This document shows positions 7,406 to 14,666 of a stretch of 25,709 nucleotides of DNA, piece by piece. The notes beneath the pieces were generated by a model. The model did not search any database, was not told where the DNA came from, and saw nothing but the letters and a program-made list of their open reading frames with translations. The translations under genes and the position numbers were made by a program. How positions within the stretch are numbered: position 1 is the first letter of the stretch; the number at the start of each line of letters is the position of its first letter. Origin of the DNA: Acholeplasmatales bacterium Tener_01 (GTDB taxonomy: Bacteria > Bacillota_I > Bacilli_A > ML615J-28 > CAG-698); assembly GCA_001604495.1 (NCBI GenBank), contig LVBR01000177.1:1-25709 (forward strand). The letters are read 5' to 3'.

Positions 7406-8590
7406 TTATTTAACGATCTTAGTAACGTTACCAGCACCAACTGTACGTCCACCTTCACGAATAGAGAACTTAGTTCCTAATTCGATTGCGATTGGGTGAA
7501 TTAATTCTACATGTAATTCAGCGTTGTCACCAGGCATAATCATTTCTACGCCTTCTTTTAGTTCGATAACGCCAGTTACGTCTGTTGTACGGAAGTAGAA
7601 TTGAGGACGATAGTTACTGAAGAATGGAGTATGACGTCCACCTTCATCCTTGCTTAGTACGTAAACTTGAGCATCAAATGAAGTATGAGGTGTAACAGTC
7701 TTAGGTTTTGCAAGAACTTGTCCACGTTGGATTTGATCACGGTTGATACCACGAAGTAATGTACCAATGTTATCACCAGCTTCTGCATAGTCTAATAACT
7801 TTCTGAACATTTCAACACCAGTAACAACTGAAGTTTGAGTTTCTTTGATACCGATAATTTCAACAGGGTCACCAACTCTAACTTGTCCACGTTCAACTCT
7901 ACCAGTAGCAACTGTTCCACGTCCTGTGATTGAGAATACGTCTTCAACAGGCATTAAGAATGGTTTATCAGTGTCACGAACTGGAGTAGGGATGTAAGAG
8001 TCAACAGCATCCATTAATTCTTGGATAGCTTTTTGAGCTTCTGGATCTTCTTCCATAGCTTTTAAAGCAGATCCACGGATAACAGGAACTTCATCTCCAG
8101 GGAATCCGTATTCGCTTAATAATTCACGAACTTCCATTTCAACTAAGTCTAATAGTTCTTCATCATCAACCATATCACACTTATTTAAGAAAACGATAAG
8201 ACGAGGAACACCAACTTGACGGCTTAGTAAGATGTGTTCACGAGTTTGTGCCATAGGTCCATCAGTTGCAGCAACAACAAGGATAGCTCCATCCATTTGT
8301 GCAGCACCAGTGATCATGTTCTTAACATAGTCAGCATGTCCTGGGCAGTCTACGTGTGCGTAGTGACGTTTGTCAGTTTCATATTCAACATGGGCAGTAT
8401 TGATAGTTATACCTCTTGCCTTTTCTTCTGGTGCACCGTCGATTTGATCATAGTCCATAACTTTAGCTTGACCTTTAGATGCTAAATACTTAGTAATAGC
8501 AGATGTTAAAGTAGTTTTACCATGGTCAACATGTCCGATAGTACCGATATTTACATGCGGTTTAGTACGTTCAAATTTAGCTTTTGCCAT
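7406..8590 (-). CDS. tuf: Translation elongation factor Tu
   Basis: 394 residues, full length. It delivers aminoacyl-tRNA to the ribosomal A site in a GTP-dependent way. Domain 1 has G1 GHVDHGKT (19-26), the switch segment ARGITIN, G3 DCPGH (81-85) and G4 NKCD (136-139). Domains 2 and 3 follow with VERGQVRVGD, GGRHTPFF, YRPQFYFRTTDVTG and the C-terminal IREGGRTVGAG. The AGGAGG site is 7-8 bases before the ATG. It is the last gene of the str region but has its own promoter and a terminator, so it can be expressed above the level of fusA, as is common. Confidence 0.99.
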   Translation of the reverse strand: MAKAKFERTKPHVNIGTIGHVDHGKTTLTSAITKYLASKGQAKVMDYDQIDGAPEEKARGITINTAHVEYETDKRHYAHVDCPGHADYVKNMITGAAQMDGAILVVAATDGPMAQTREHILLSRQVGVPRLIVFLNKCDMVDDEELLDLVEMEVRELLSEYGFPGDEVPVIRGSALKAMEEDPEAQKAIQELMDAVDSYIPTPVRDTDKPFLMPVEDVFSITGRGTVATGRVERGQVRVGDPVEIIGIKETQTSVVTGVEMFRKLLDYAEAGDNIGTLLRGINRDQIQRGQVLAKPKTVTPHTSFDAQVYVLSKDEGGRHTPFFSNYRPQFYFRTTDVTGVIELKEGVEMIMPGDNAELHVELIHPIAIELGTKFSIREGGRTVGAGNVTKIVK

Positions 8591-8621
8591 TAATATTTCC
8601 TCCTAAAATAATGTCATATAT

Positions 8622-8650
8622 ATTTTATATTATTTCATCGAATAATGCAA
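8622..8650 (-). promoter_or_regulatory. Promoter of tuf
   Basis: TTGCAT (8650-8645), a 17-base spacer, then TAAAAT (8627-8622) on the minus strand, in the 90-base gap between fusA and tuf. The -35 lies within an imperfect inverted repeat (8638-8677). Confidence 0.7.
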
Positions 8651-8677
8651 GTATTTTTAATGCAAGATTTTATTCGA
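8638..8677 (-). repeat. Inverted repeat over the tuf -35 region
   Basis: TCGAATAA (8677-8670 on the minus strand) is complementary to TTATTCGA (8645-8638). Inside are two copies of TTGCATTA, whose TGCA cores are self-complementary. As RNA it would form a 12-bp stem with a 5-base bulge just after the fusA stop. There is no T-run, so it is not an ordinary terminator. It could be an operator, or a weak terminator or 3'-stabilising hairpin for the str transcript. Confidence 0.5.
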
Positions 8678-8680
8678 TTT

Positions 8681-10747
8681 TTAACGATATTTACCAATAA
8701 TCTCATCACTAACGCTCTTTGGACACTCTTCATAGTGATCAAATTGCATTGTGTAATTACCTCTACCTTGAGTATTACTTCTTAGTGATGTTGCGTAACC
8801 GAACATCTTAGCAAGTGGAACGAATGCTTTGATTCTTTGGAATCTAGCTTCCACTTCTTGACCTTCGATTTTGCCACGCTTACTGATTAAATCACCGATT
8901 ACAGCCCCAACATATTCATCAGGGACTTCAACTACTACTAGCATTATTGGTTCTAGTAGTACAGGTTTACAAACTTTTGCACTTTCTCTAAATGCATAGC
9001 TTGCGGCTACCTCAAAGGCAACTGATGATGAGTCAACATCATGATATGATCCATCAAATAAAGTTGCTTTAATATCTATTGTTGGATAACCTGCTAGGTT
9101 ACCACTAAGTAGTGCGGCTTCTAGACCCTTTTGTGTAGGTCCAATGTATTCCTTAGGAACAACACCGCCAACTATAGCGTCAACAAATTCAAATCCTTTA
9201 CCAGGATTTGGTTCAAACTTAATCCATACATCACCATATTGTCCATGACCACCTGATTGACGAACGAATTTACCTTCAACTTCACCAGTTGCTTTAATTG
9301 TTTCACGATACGAAACTTGTGGAGCACCAACATTAGCTTCAACTCTAAATTCGCGTTTCATTCTATCAACAATTATTTCAAGGTGTAATTCACCCATACC
9401 AGCGATAATAGTTTGACCAGTCTCTTGATTTGTAGTGGCTCTGAATGTTGGGTCTTCTTCTGATAATTTTTGTAAGGCTTGAGCCATACGATCTTCATCA
9501 GCTTTTGTCTTTGGTTCAATAGCAACACTGATAACTGGTTCAGGGAATGTCATTGATTCTAAAATGACAGTTCTTCTATTATCACATAGGGTATCACCTG
9601 TTGTTGTGTCTTTTAGACCAACAGCAGCGGCGATATCACCAGCATAAACTTCGGTAATATCTGTACGATTATTTGCGTGCATTAGAAGTAATCTTCCAAT
9701 ACGTTCTTTTTTATCTTTTGTAGAGTTATTGACATATGATCCAGTTGACAACTTACCTGAGTACACTCTAAAGAATGTAAGTTTTCCAACATATGGGTCA
9801 TTCATAACCTTAAATGCTAATGCACTGAAAGGTTCGTCATCACCTACAATGATATCTTCTTCTTCACCTTTTCTATTTGTTCCAACAATCATTGGTACAT
9901 CAATTGGTGAAGGAAGATAATCAATAATTGCATCAAGCACTAACTTTAATCCTTTATTCTTAAAGGCAGTGCCGCACATTACAGGGAAGAAATCAACAGT
10001 TAAAGTTGCTTTTCTAATAGCAGCTTTTAACATTTCGACACTGATTTCTTCTTCTTCAAGATAAGCCATCATTAAATCATCATCAAAATCGCTGACTGCA
10101 GCAATCAACTCATCGCGTCTTAGTAGAGCATCATCTTTTAGATAATCAGGAATCTCTATTTCAACAAAGTTTTCATCTTGACCACCATCAAAGTGGTAAG
10201 CTTTCATTGTAACTAAGTCGATAATTCCATCAAATGTTGCTTCACTTCCAATTGGGATTTGAATTGGATGAGCGTTAGCATTTAATCTCTTATGCAAACT
10301 TTCTGTTGCTTTATCAAAGTCAGCACCGATTTTGTCCATCTTATTAATAAATACGATTCTTGGAACATGATATTCGGTAGCTTGTCTCCAAACAGTTTCA
10401 GTTTGAGGTTCTACACCTGCTTGGGCATCCAAAACGGTAATTGCACCATCTAATACTCTTAGGGAACGACTTACTTCAACAGTAAAATCAACATGCCCTG
10501 GGGTATCGATGATATTGATACGATGTCCTTTCCAATATGCTGTTGTGGCAGCAGAAGTGATTGTAATACCACGCTCCATCTCTTGCTCCATCCAGTCCAT
10601 TTGGGCGGCACCATCGTGTGTCTCACCGATCTTGTGGATTTTTCCTGTATGATATAAAATTCTTTCTGTTACAGTAGTTTTACCCGCATCGATGTGAGCC
10701 ATGATACCGATGTTCCTAGTATTGACTAAAGCAATATCTCGAGGCAT
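8681..10747 (-). CDS. fusA: Translation elongation factor G
   Basis: 688 residues, the usual EF-G length. It is the ribosomal translocase, and with RRF it also recycles ribosomes. The G domain has G1 AHIDAGKT (17-24), the switch I segment ERGITITSAA, G3 DTPGH (81-85) and G4 NKMD (135-138). Later domains show GMGELHLEI, QSGGHGQYGDV (domain IV) and the C-terminal GYATSLRSNTQGRG. An AAGGAGT site lies about 10 bases before the ATG, and the gene begins 17 bases after rpsG. It is the third gene of the str operon. The str order S12-S7-EF-G supports the housekeeping form and not a tetracycline-resistance or EF-G2 paralogue. Confidence 0.99.
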   Translation of the reverse strand: MPRDIALVNTRNIGIMAHIDAGKTTVTERILYHTGKIHKIGETHDGAAQMDWMEQEMERGITITSAATTAYWKGHRINIIDTPGHVDFTVEVSRSLRVLDGAITVLDAQAGVEPQTETVWRQATEYHVPRIVFINKMDKIGADFDKATESLHKRLNANAHPIQIPIGSEATFDGIIDLVTMKAYHFDGGQDENFVEIEIPDYLKDDALLRRDELIAAVSDFDDDLMMAYLEEEEISVEMLKAAIRKATLTVDFFPVMCGTAFKNKGLKLVLDAIIDYLPSPIDVPMIVGTNRKGEEEDIIVGDDEPFSALAFKVMNDPYVGKLTFFRVYSGKLSTGSYVNNSTKDKKERIGRLLLMHANNRTDITEVYAGDIAAAVGLKDTTTGDTLCDNRRTVILESMTFPEPVISVAIEPKTKADEDRMAQALQKLSEEDPTFRATTNQETGQTIIAGMGELHLEIIVDRMKREFRVEANVGAPQVSYRETIKATGEVEGKFVRQSGGHGQYGDVWIKFEPNPGKGFEFVDAIVGGVVPKEYIGPTQKGLEAALLSGNLAGYPTIDIKATLFDGSYHDVDSSSVAFEVAASYAFRESAKVCKPVLLEPIMLVVVEVPDEYVGAVIGDLISKRGKIEGQEVEARFQRIKAFVPLAKMFGYATSLRSNTQGRGNYTMQFDHYEECPKSVSDEIIGKYR

Positions 10748-10764
10748 ACAATGCTACTCCTTTA

Positions 10765-11235
10765 TTACCATTGATAATGTGCAAATGCTTTATTAGATTC
10801 TGCCATACGATGAGTATCATCACGTTTCTTAACAGAGTTACCAATACCGTTTGAAGCATCGATGATTTCGTTAGCCAATCTTTCTTCCATAGTCTTCTCT
10901 TTTCTTAATCTAGAATATTGTGTTAACCATCTTAAGCAAAGAGTCATTTTTCTTTCAGCTCTAACTTCACAAGGAACTTGATAGTTAGCACCACCAATTC
11001 TACGAGCACGAACCTCTAATTGTGGTGTAATATTTGCTAATGCTTCATTGAAAACGTCAAGTGCTGGGCGACCAGTTTGCTTTTCGATTCTTGTGAAAGC
11101 ACCATATAAAATTTCTTGAGCTGTACCTTTTTTACCATCTAACATAATGTTATTAATTAATTTAGTTACTACAACTGAATTATAAATTGGATCTGGTAAA
11201 ACTTTTCTTTTGGGAGTATGTCCTTTACGTGGCAT
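10765..11235 (-). CDS. rpsG: 30S ribosomal protein S7
   Basis: 156 residues, as usual for S7. It binds the 3' major domain of 16S rRNA, nucleates assembly of the 30S head and contacts the E-site tRNA. Recognisable segments are MPRKGHTPKR at the N-terminus, NNIMLDGKKG, RRIGGANYQVP and the C-terminal MAESNKAFAHYQW. The start is set by an AAAGGAGGAAG site 5-6 bases before the ATG. It lies 42 bases downstream of rpsL; I see no notable structure in that gap, so the S7 repressor site known between these genes in E. coli is not evident here. Confidence 0.99.
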   Translation of the reverse strand: MPRKGHTPKRKVLPDPIYNSVVVTKLINNIMLDGKKGTAQEILYGAFTRIEKQTGRPALDVFNEALANITPQLEVRARRIGGANYQVPCEVRAERKMTLCLRWLTQYSRLRKEKTMEERLANEIIDASNGIGNSVKKRDDTHRMAESNKAFAHYQW

Positions 11236-11277
11236 CCTTACTTCCTCCTTTCATAGTTATAAGTTAATTTTAAAATA

Positions 11278-11688
11278 TTATTTTTCTCTCTTAGCGCCAT
11301 ATTTACTTCTTGCTTGTTTACGTCCTTCAACTCCAGTTGTATCTAGTGTTCCACGAATAATGTGATAACGAACACCTGGTAAGTCTTTAACACGTCCACC
11401 ACGAATTAGAACAACACTGTGTTCTTGAAGCTTATGGCCAACTCCTGGAATGTAAGCTGTTACTTCGATACCATTAGATAAACGAACACGGGCATACTTA
11501 CGCATTGCTGAGTTAGGTTTCTTAGGAGTCGTAGTAGTAACACGTGTACAAACACCACGTTTTTGAGGAGAATCGACAGTTGTGTATCCCATCTTTAAAC
11601 TGTTGTATCCAACGGCTAAATGTGGAGATTTAGATTTTCTTACTTTTGACTCACGTTCTTTTCTTACTAGTTGGTTAATAGTAGGCAT
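11278..11688 (-). CDS. rpsL: 30S ribosomal protein S12
   Basis: 136 residues from the ATG at 11688 (MPTINQLVRK, the universal S12 N-terminus). The reading frame stays open upstream to a GTG at 11718, but that extension includes the AAAGGAGG ribosome binding site and is not real. S12 lies at the decoding centre and controls accuracy. TTTPKKPNS (52-60) and GRVKDLPGV (98-106) are the two decoding loops. Lys56 and Lys101, equivalent to E. coli Lys42 and Lys87, are the streptomycin-sensitive residues. The segment of about 14 residues that lengthens Gram-positive S12 relative to E. coli is present. It is the first gene of the str operon. Confidence 0.99.
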   Translation of the reverse strand: MPTINQLVRKERESKVRKSKSPHLAVGYNSLKMGYTTVDSPQKRGVCTRVTTTTPKKPNSAMRKYARVRLSNGIEVTAYIPGVGHKLQEHSVVLIRGGRVKDLPGVRYHIIRGTLDTTGVEGRKQARSKYGAKREK

Positions 11689-11750
11689 TAATGTTCCTCC
11701 TTTCATTAATTCTGCCACATATCCTGGCGTTTCAAATTTTCATAAATATA

Positions 11751-11772
11751 TGTTTCGAATCGCTTCGAAACA
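11751..11772 (-). promoter_or_regulatory. Perfect hairpin in the rpsL (str operon) leader
   Basis: TGTTTCGAA-GCGA-TTCGAAACA on the minus strand: a perfect 9-bp stem closed by a GCGA (GNRA) tetraloop, starting about 15 bases after the predicted transcription start. It is not followed by a T-run, so it is not a terminator. It may stabilise the mRNA 5' end or bind a regulatory protein. Confidence 0.65.
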
Positions 11773-11793
11773 CTATTCACAATTTCCTATAAT

Positions 11794-11821
11794 ATTATAC
11801 ACTTTTTTTACTAAAAGTCAA
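11794..11821 (-). promoter_or_regulatory. Promoter of the str operon (rpsL-rpsG-fusA)
   Basis: TTGACT (11821-11816), a 16-base spacer, then TATAAT (11799-11794) on the minus strand. Transcription would start near 11787, giving an mRNA leader of about 100 bases before rpsL. Confidence 0.88.
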
Positions 11822-11841
11822 TAGAAAATTTATATTAATTA

Positions 11842-12699
11842 TTACTTGATATCTTCAACTCTTTTGTCTAATTTTTCACACAAAACTGAAGGATTATCAC
11901 ATATTCTTCTTAACAATCTAAATGAGTTAGCATAGTAGAATCCATCACAGAATCTCTCATCAGTATTGATACCTAATGTCATTATCTTTTTAACAACAAT
12001 ATTATCATCTTTATCAACTACAGGCTTCTTGCTCTCTTTTCCCATCGCAACAAACAACCCCGTATTACCAAAATTATACAAATGATGATAAATATAATCA
12101 GTCTTAATTGATTTTAAATTTGTTATAAAGCAAGATGTGTGAAAAGGTGATAATTCAAGTATCTTATTAGGTAACATTCCATGCTTATCGAGTAGTTTTA
12201 TTAATCCAATAAAAAGCTTTGATAAGAAGTTTGGAATATGTCTAATAATACTAGTGAAACGATCAGTACCGTTTTCACTTGACAAGGTATTATTTTTCTC
12301 AATTGCTTCATTGATCTTATCTTTTATTTCATAGATGTTTTCTGTTCCATCAAAATGAAGTTTAACTGTTGTCTCTTGAGCATCATCTCTTAAACTCTTT
12401 TTAACAACAAATGAAATACAAATATCATTTCTTTTGTAAATTCTTCCGTTCATGACGAAACGATTAATTTTAGGTCTTAAGGCAATTACACGAATGATTG
12501 CGGCGATGACAAAGTGCATATAAGTAAAACTTACGCCCTTTTCTCTTTCGCTTGCAATAAATTCATCTAATTTCTCACAATCCATTTCATACTTAAATAA
12601 GTTTTCACTATCATTACGTGATGACATTAAATGTGGAATAAACTTATCAAAGCCTGAAAGTGATTTAATTTTTTTGCCATCGGGTCTAAATCCAAACAT
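11842..12699 (-). CDS. CAT/2-oxoacid dehydrogenase E2-fold acyltransferase homologue with altered catalytic motif
   Basis: 285 residues resembling a stand-alone catalytic domain of the chloramphenicol acetyltransferase/E2 acyltransferase superfamily, with no lipoyl or E1/E3-binding domain. Family-like segments are MHFVIAAIIRVI (61-72), NDICISFVVKKSL (91-103), LSPFHTSCFITNL (183-195) and the C-terminal TDERFCDGFYYANSF (246-260). The last corresponds to the catalytic DHRxxDG (E2) or HHxxxDG (CAT) motif, but the general-base His is replaced by Glu248; Asp252 and Gly253 are kept. It may be inactive, use another base, or have a binding role. The AAAGGAG site is 8 bases before the ATG, with a TTTAAA-17-TAATAT promoter upstream. 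No terminator separates it from the str promoter. It is not predicted to give chloramphenicol resistance. Confidence 0.82.
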   Translation of the reverse strand: MFGFRPDGKKIKSLSGFDKFIPHLMSSRNDSENLFKYEMDCEKLDEFIASEREKGVSFTYMHFVIAAIIRVIALRPKINRFVMNGRIYKRNDICISFVVKKSLRDDAQETTVKLHFDGTENIYEIKDKINEAIEKNNTLSSENGTDRFTSIIRHIPNFLSKLFIGLIKLLDKHGMLPNKILELSPFHTSCFITNLKSIKTDYIYHHLYNFGNTGLFVAMGKESKKPVVDKDDNIVVKKIMTLGINTDERFCDGFYYANSFRLLRRICDNPSVLCEKLDKRVEDIK

Positions 12700-12724
12700 A
12701 TTTTTTTCTCCTTTTATTAATTAT

Positions 12725-12753
12725 ATATTACCACAAATCCCCCATTTTTTAAA
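12725..12753 (-). promoter_or_regulatory. Probable promoter of the acyltransferase homologue
   Basis: TTTAAA (12753-12748), a 17-base spacer, then TAATAT (12730-12725) preceded by TGG (extended -10), on the minus strand. The same -35 and spacing occur at the ychF promoter. It lies just after the amidase terminator. Confidence 0.5.
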
Positions 12754-12754
12754 C

Positions 12755-12788
12755 AAAAATAAACCCCACATGTGTAATATGTGGGGTT
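12755..12788 (-). terminator. Terminator of the amidase gene
   Basis: A perfect 10-bp stem AACCCCACAT/ATGTGGGGTT (minus strand 12788-12779 and 12771-12762), a 7-base loop, then TATTTTTG. It starts 7 bases after the amidase stop. Confidence 0.9.
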
Positions 12789-12794
12789 GATATT

Positions 12795-14564
12795 TTAATT
12801 AAATGGTTTAATCTTTGTTTGTAAAACAACTGATTCATTATATCCACTATTATTTGTAATAGTAACTTTATAACTTACAACAATTTCCTCAAGCGGTGCC
12901 TTAATAATTTGGCCAGTATCATCAACATATTCAGGGTTTAATGATTCAAATTTAATTGTATAATCACCTAAATATTTCTTTACAACTAGTTCTGCCTTAA
13001 CCATTCTAATTGCATAGTCGTATAAGTTATTCATTCTTAGTGTTTGTGGACAGTTTTTACCCATCCAATCGTAGTGTTGCTTGATGTGATTAACATCAAT
13101 TCCATACTTAACCATTAATCTTGCACAAAGTTTACCCATACGATGCCATACTTTATCAAGGTTTGCGCCTTGGTTAACGCATGTTTCAATACCGATACTT
13201 TCAGTATATGCAGTGTAGTGGTCGCCTTGGAATGTTACTTCATTATCTGGAATTGAATGAATTACTTGATCTTCATCAACAGTATAGTGCCAACTACGAG
13301 CTGTTGCGGCAATGCTATAAGAATTAGTCATCCAATTGGCATTTGATTGTGACTTTGCACCAGGATTAAAATTACCAGTATCATGATATGTAATGTAATT
13401 AATTCCTGTAAGTAGTACACCACTACGAGGGTATCCTGGACATTCTTTGTTCTTTTTCTTATCAATTTGGTTGATAATTTCAGGTGTAGCTGTCATTCCA
13501 ACATATGGATTATCATAAATATCAATAATTTGTTCAATTAAATTAAGTTGACTAAAGAAATAATATGATACACTTCCCATAAATTCTTGGGTAACATAAG
13601 CTGGTTGACCATTACTATCTTCACCATAAAGCCTTATTTCTCTAAGCATTAGAGCATTTTCTTGATTTAATGATGTAATTATTGCAATAGGATCAACAGT
13701 AACATTTACTTCAAAAACAGTTCCGGTATCTTTATCATCACCAATTTGTACGCGCACTTTAACTTTTCCTTCTCTTAATGGGTAAATTGTATTATCTTTT
13801 ATCTCAATTATATCGCTCTTATATAGATAATAATTAATATCGCTTTCGTCGACTAAATTCTTTGGATATTGTAGGTGAATTTTTAAAGTATCTAGGCAAT
13901 CAATATTAAAATTATCATTTAAAACTGTCACTTTTAATGGTTTAACATAAACTAATAATAATCCAGTCACATCACCAAGTTTAATTTTGACTGTTGATTC
14001 ACCAATTTTAAGTCCTTTTATCTTCCAACCATTAACTTCGATATTATCGTTACCGACAGTTATTTCTAAATCATCAATAGTACAATTATATAAAGCAATT
14101 GGTAAGGCCACTTCTTCATTTAAAAATAATTCAAATTCGCCATCACTAACATATTCATCCATTATTTTGAATTCTTTTTTAAGACTCACAGTAACATCAA
14201 TGATTAGTGTATTATCACCACTTAAAATAACTACTTTAGAACTTCCTTCTCTAACTGCTTCAACAATTTTACCCCTAACTACTAAAACATTATTAGAAAC
14301 GCTTACTTCAAATGAATCTAATTTGTCTTTATATAGTTCTTCAAAATCAATTTTCTCCCCAACAAACAAACTATATTCAGTTTCAAAGCCTAAAAATGGA
14401 TCAACTTCTACCGGATCATCTATTGGCTCTGGGGCTTCTTCATCTTCTTTTGGAATTATTACTGGTTCAGCCGGTTTAGGGTCCGCTTCAACTGGCTTTT
14501 CTCCACATCCAAACAATGTAATCATAAATAATATAATTAACAAAAATGATAATTTCTTCACCAT
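12795..14564 (-). CDS. Lipoprotein N-acetylmuramoyl-L-alanine amidase with BIG2-like repeats
   Basis: 589 residues from the ATG at 14564. A GTG at 14570 in frame lies within the GAGGTG ribosome binding site and is unlikely to be the start. The signal peptide ends in LFGC (Cys20); a Pro/Glu/Asp-rich linker covers 21-57. Residues about 58-290 hold three Ig-like BIG2-type domains (LFVGEKIDF, NGWKIKGLKIGESTVKI, YPLREGKVKVRVQI). Residues about 385-525 are an Amidase_2 (PGRP-fold) domain with zinc ligands His394 (YHDTG), His497 (QHYDW) and Cys505 (NCP), plus catalytic Glu460 (GIE) and Lys503. The family cleaves the MurNAc-L-Ala bond. A C-terminal beta-rich tail (530-589) follows. It has its own promoter and terminator between rpoC and the str operon. 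Confidence 0.93.
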   Translation of the reverse strand: MVKKLSFLLIILFMITLFGCGEKPVEADPKPAEPVIIPKEDEEAPEPIDDPVEVDPFLGFETEYSLFVGEKIDFEELYKDKLDSFEVSVSNNVLVVRGKIVEAVREGSSKVVILSGDNTLIIDVTVSLKKEFKIMDEYVSDGEFELFLNEEVALPIALYNCTIDDLEITVGNDNIEVNGWKIKGLKIGESTVKIKLGDVTGLLLVYVKPLKVTVLNDNFNIDCLDTLKIHLQYPKNLVDESDINYYLYKSDIIEIKDNTIYPLREGKVKVRVQIGDDKDTGTVFEVNVTVDPIAIITSLNQENALMLREIRLYGEDSNGQPAYVTQEFMGSVSYYFFSQLNLIEQIIDIYDNPYVGMTATPEIINQIDKKKNKECPGYPRSGVLLTGINYITYHDTGNFNPGAKSQSNANWMTNSYSIAATARSWHYTVDEDQVIHSIPDNEVTFQGDHYTAYTESIGIETCVNQGANLDKVWHRMGKLCARLMVKYGIDVNHIKQHYDWMGKNCPQTLRMNNLYDYAIRMVKAELVVKKYLGDYTIKFESLNPEYVDDTGQIIKAPLEEIVVSYKVTITNNSGYNESVVLQTKIKPFN

Positions 14565-14582
14565 ATTCACCTCTATATAATT

Positions 14583-14610
14583 ATTATACCAAATAAAGGG
14601 GCAAATTCAA
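14583..14610 (-). promoter_or_regulatory. Promoter of the amidase gene
   Basis: TTGAAT (14610-14605), a 16-base spacer ending in TGG, then TATAAT (14588-14583) on the minus strand: an extended -10 with a fair -35. It follows the rpoC terminator directly. Confidence 0.8.
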
Positions 14611-14616
14611 AATAAA

Positions 14617-14661
14617 GTATATATAATAAAAATGGTAACACTTCAAATGAAATGTTACCAT
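14617..14661 (-). terminator. Terminator of rpoBC
   Basis: ATGGTAACA TTTC-ATTT-GAAG TGTTACCAT (minus strand 14661-14632) forms a 13-bp stem with a tetraloop, followed by TTTTATTATATATA. It begins 5 bases after the rpoC stop. Confidence 0.9.
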
Positions 14662-14666
14662 ATTTT

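Noticed and set aside
7460..7470. Ser at the EF-Tu position equivalent to E. coli Ala375 (a kirromycin-resistance site)
   Set aside because: Ser is normal here in Gram-positive EF-Tu (KFSIREGG), so it is not evidence of acquired resistance.
11689..11718. Ten-residue N-terminal extension of S12 from a GTG
   Set aside because: It contains the AAAGGAGG site, and S12 universally starts MPT(I/V)NQL, which fits the ATG at 11688.
11842..12699. Chloramphenicol acetyltransferase resistance gene
   Set aside because: The catalytic HHxxxDG motif is absent (DERFCDG) and the protein is larger than CAT (about 215 residues); only the fold is shared.
13987..14580. Plus-strand open frame of 197 codons antisense to the amidase
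   Set aside because: The Ser/Thr/Ile-rich translation is the complement of the lipoprotein's linker and Ig-like region; it has no start signals.
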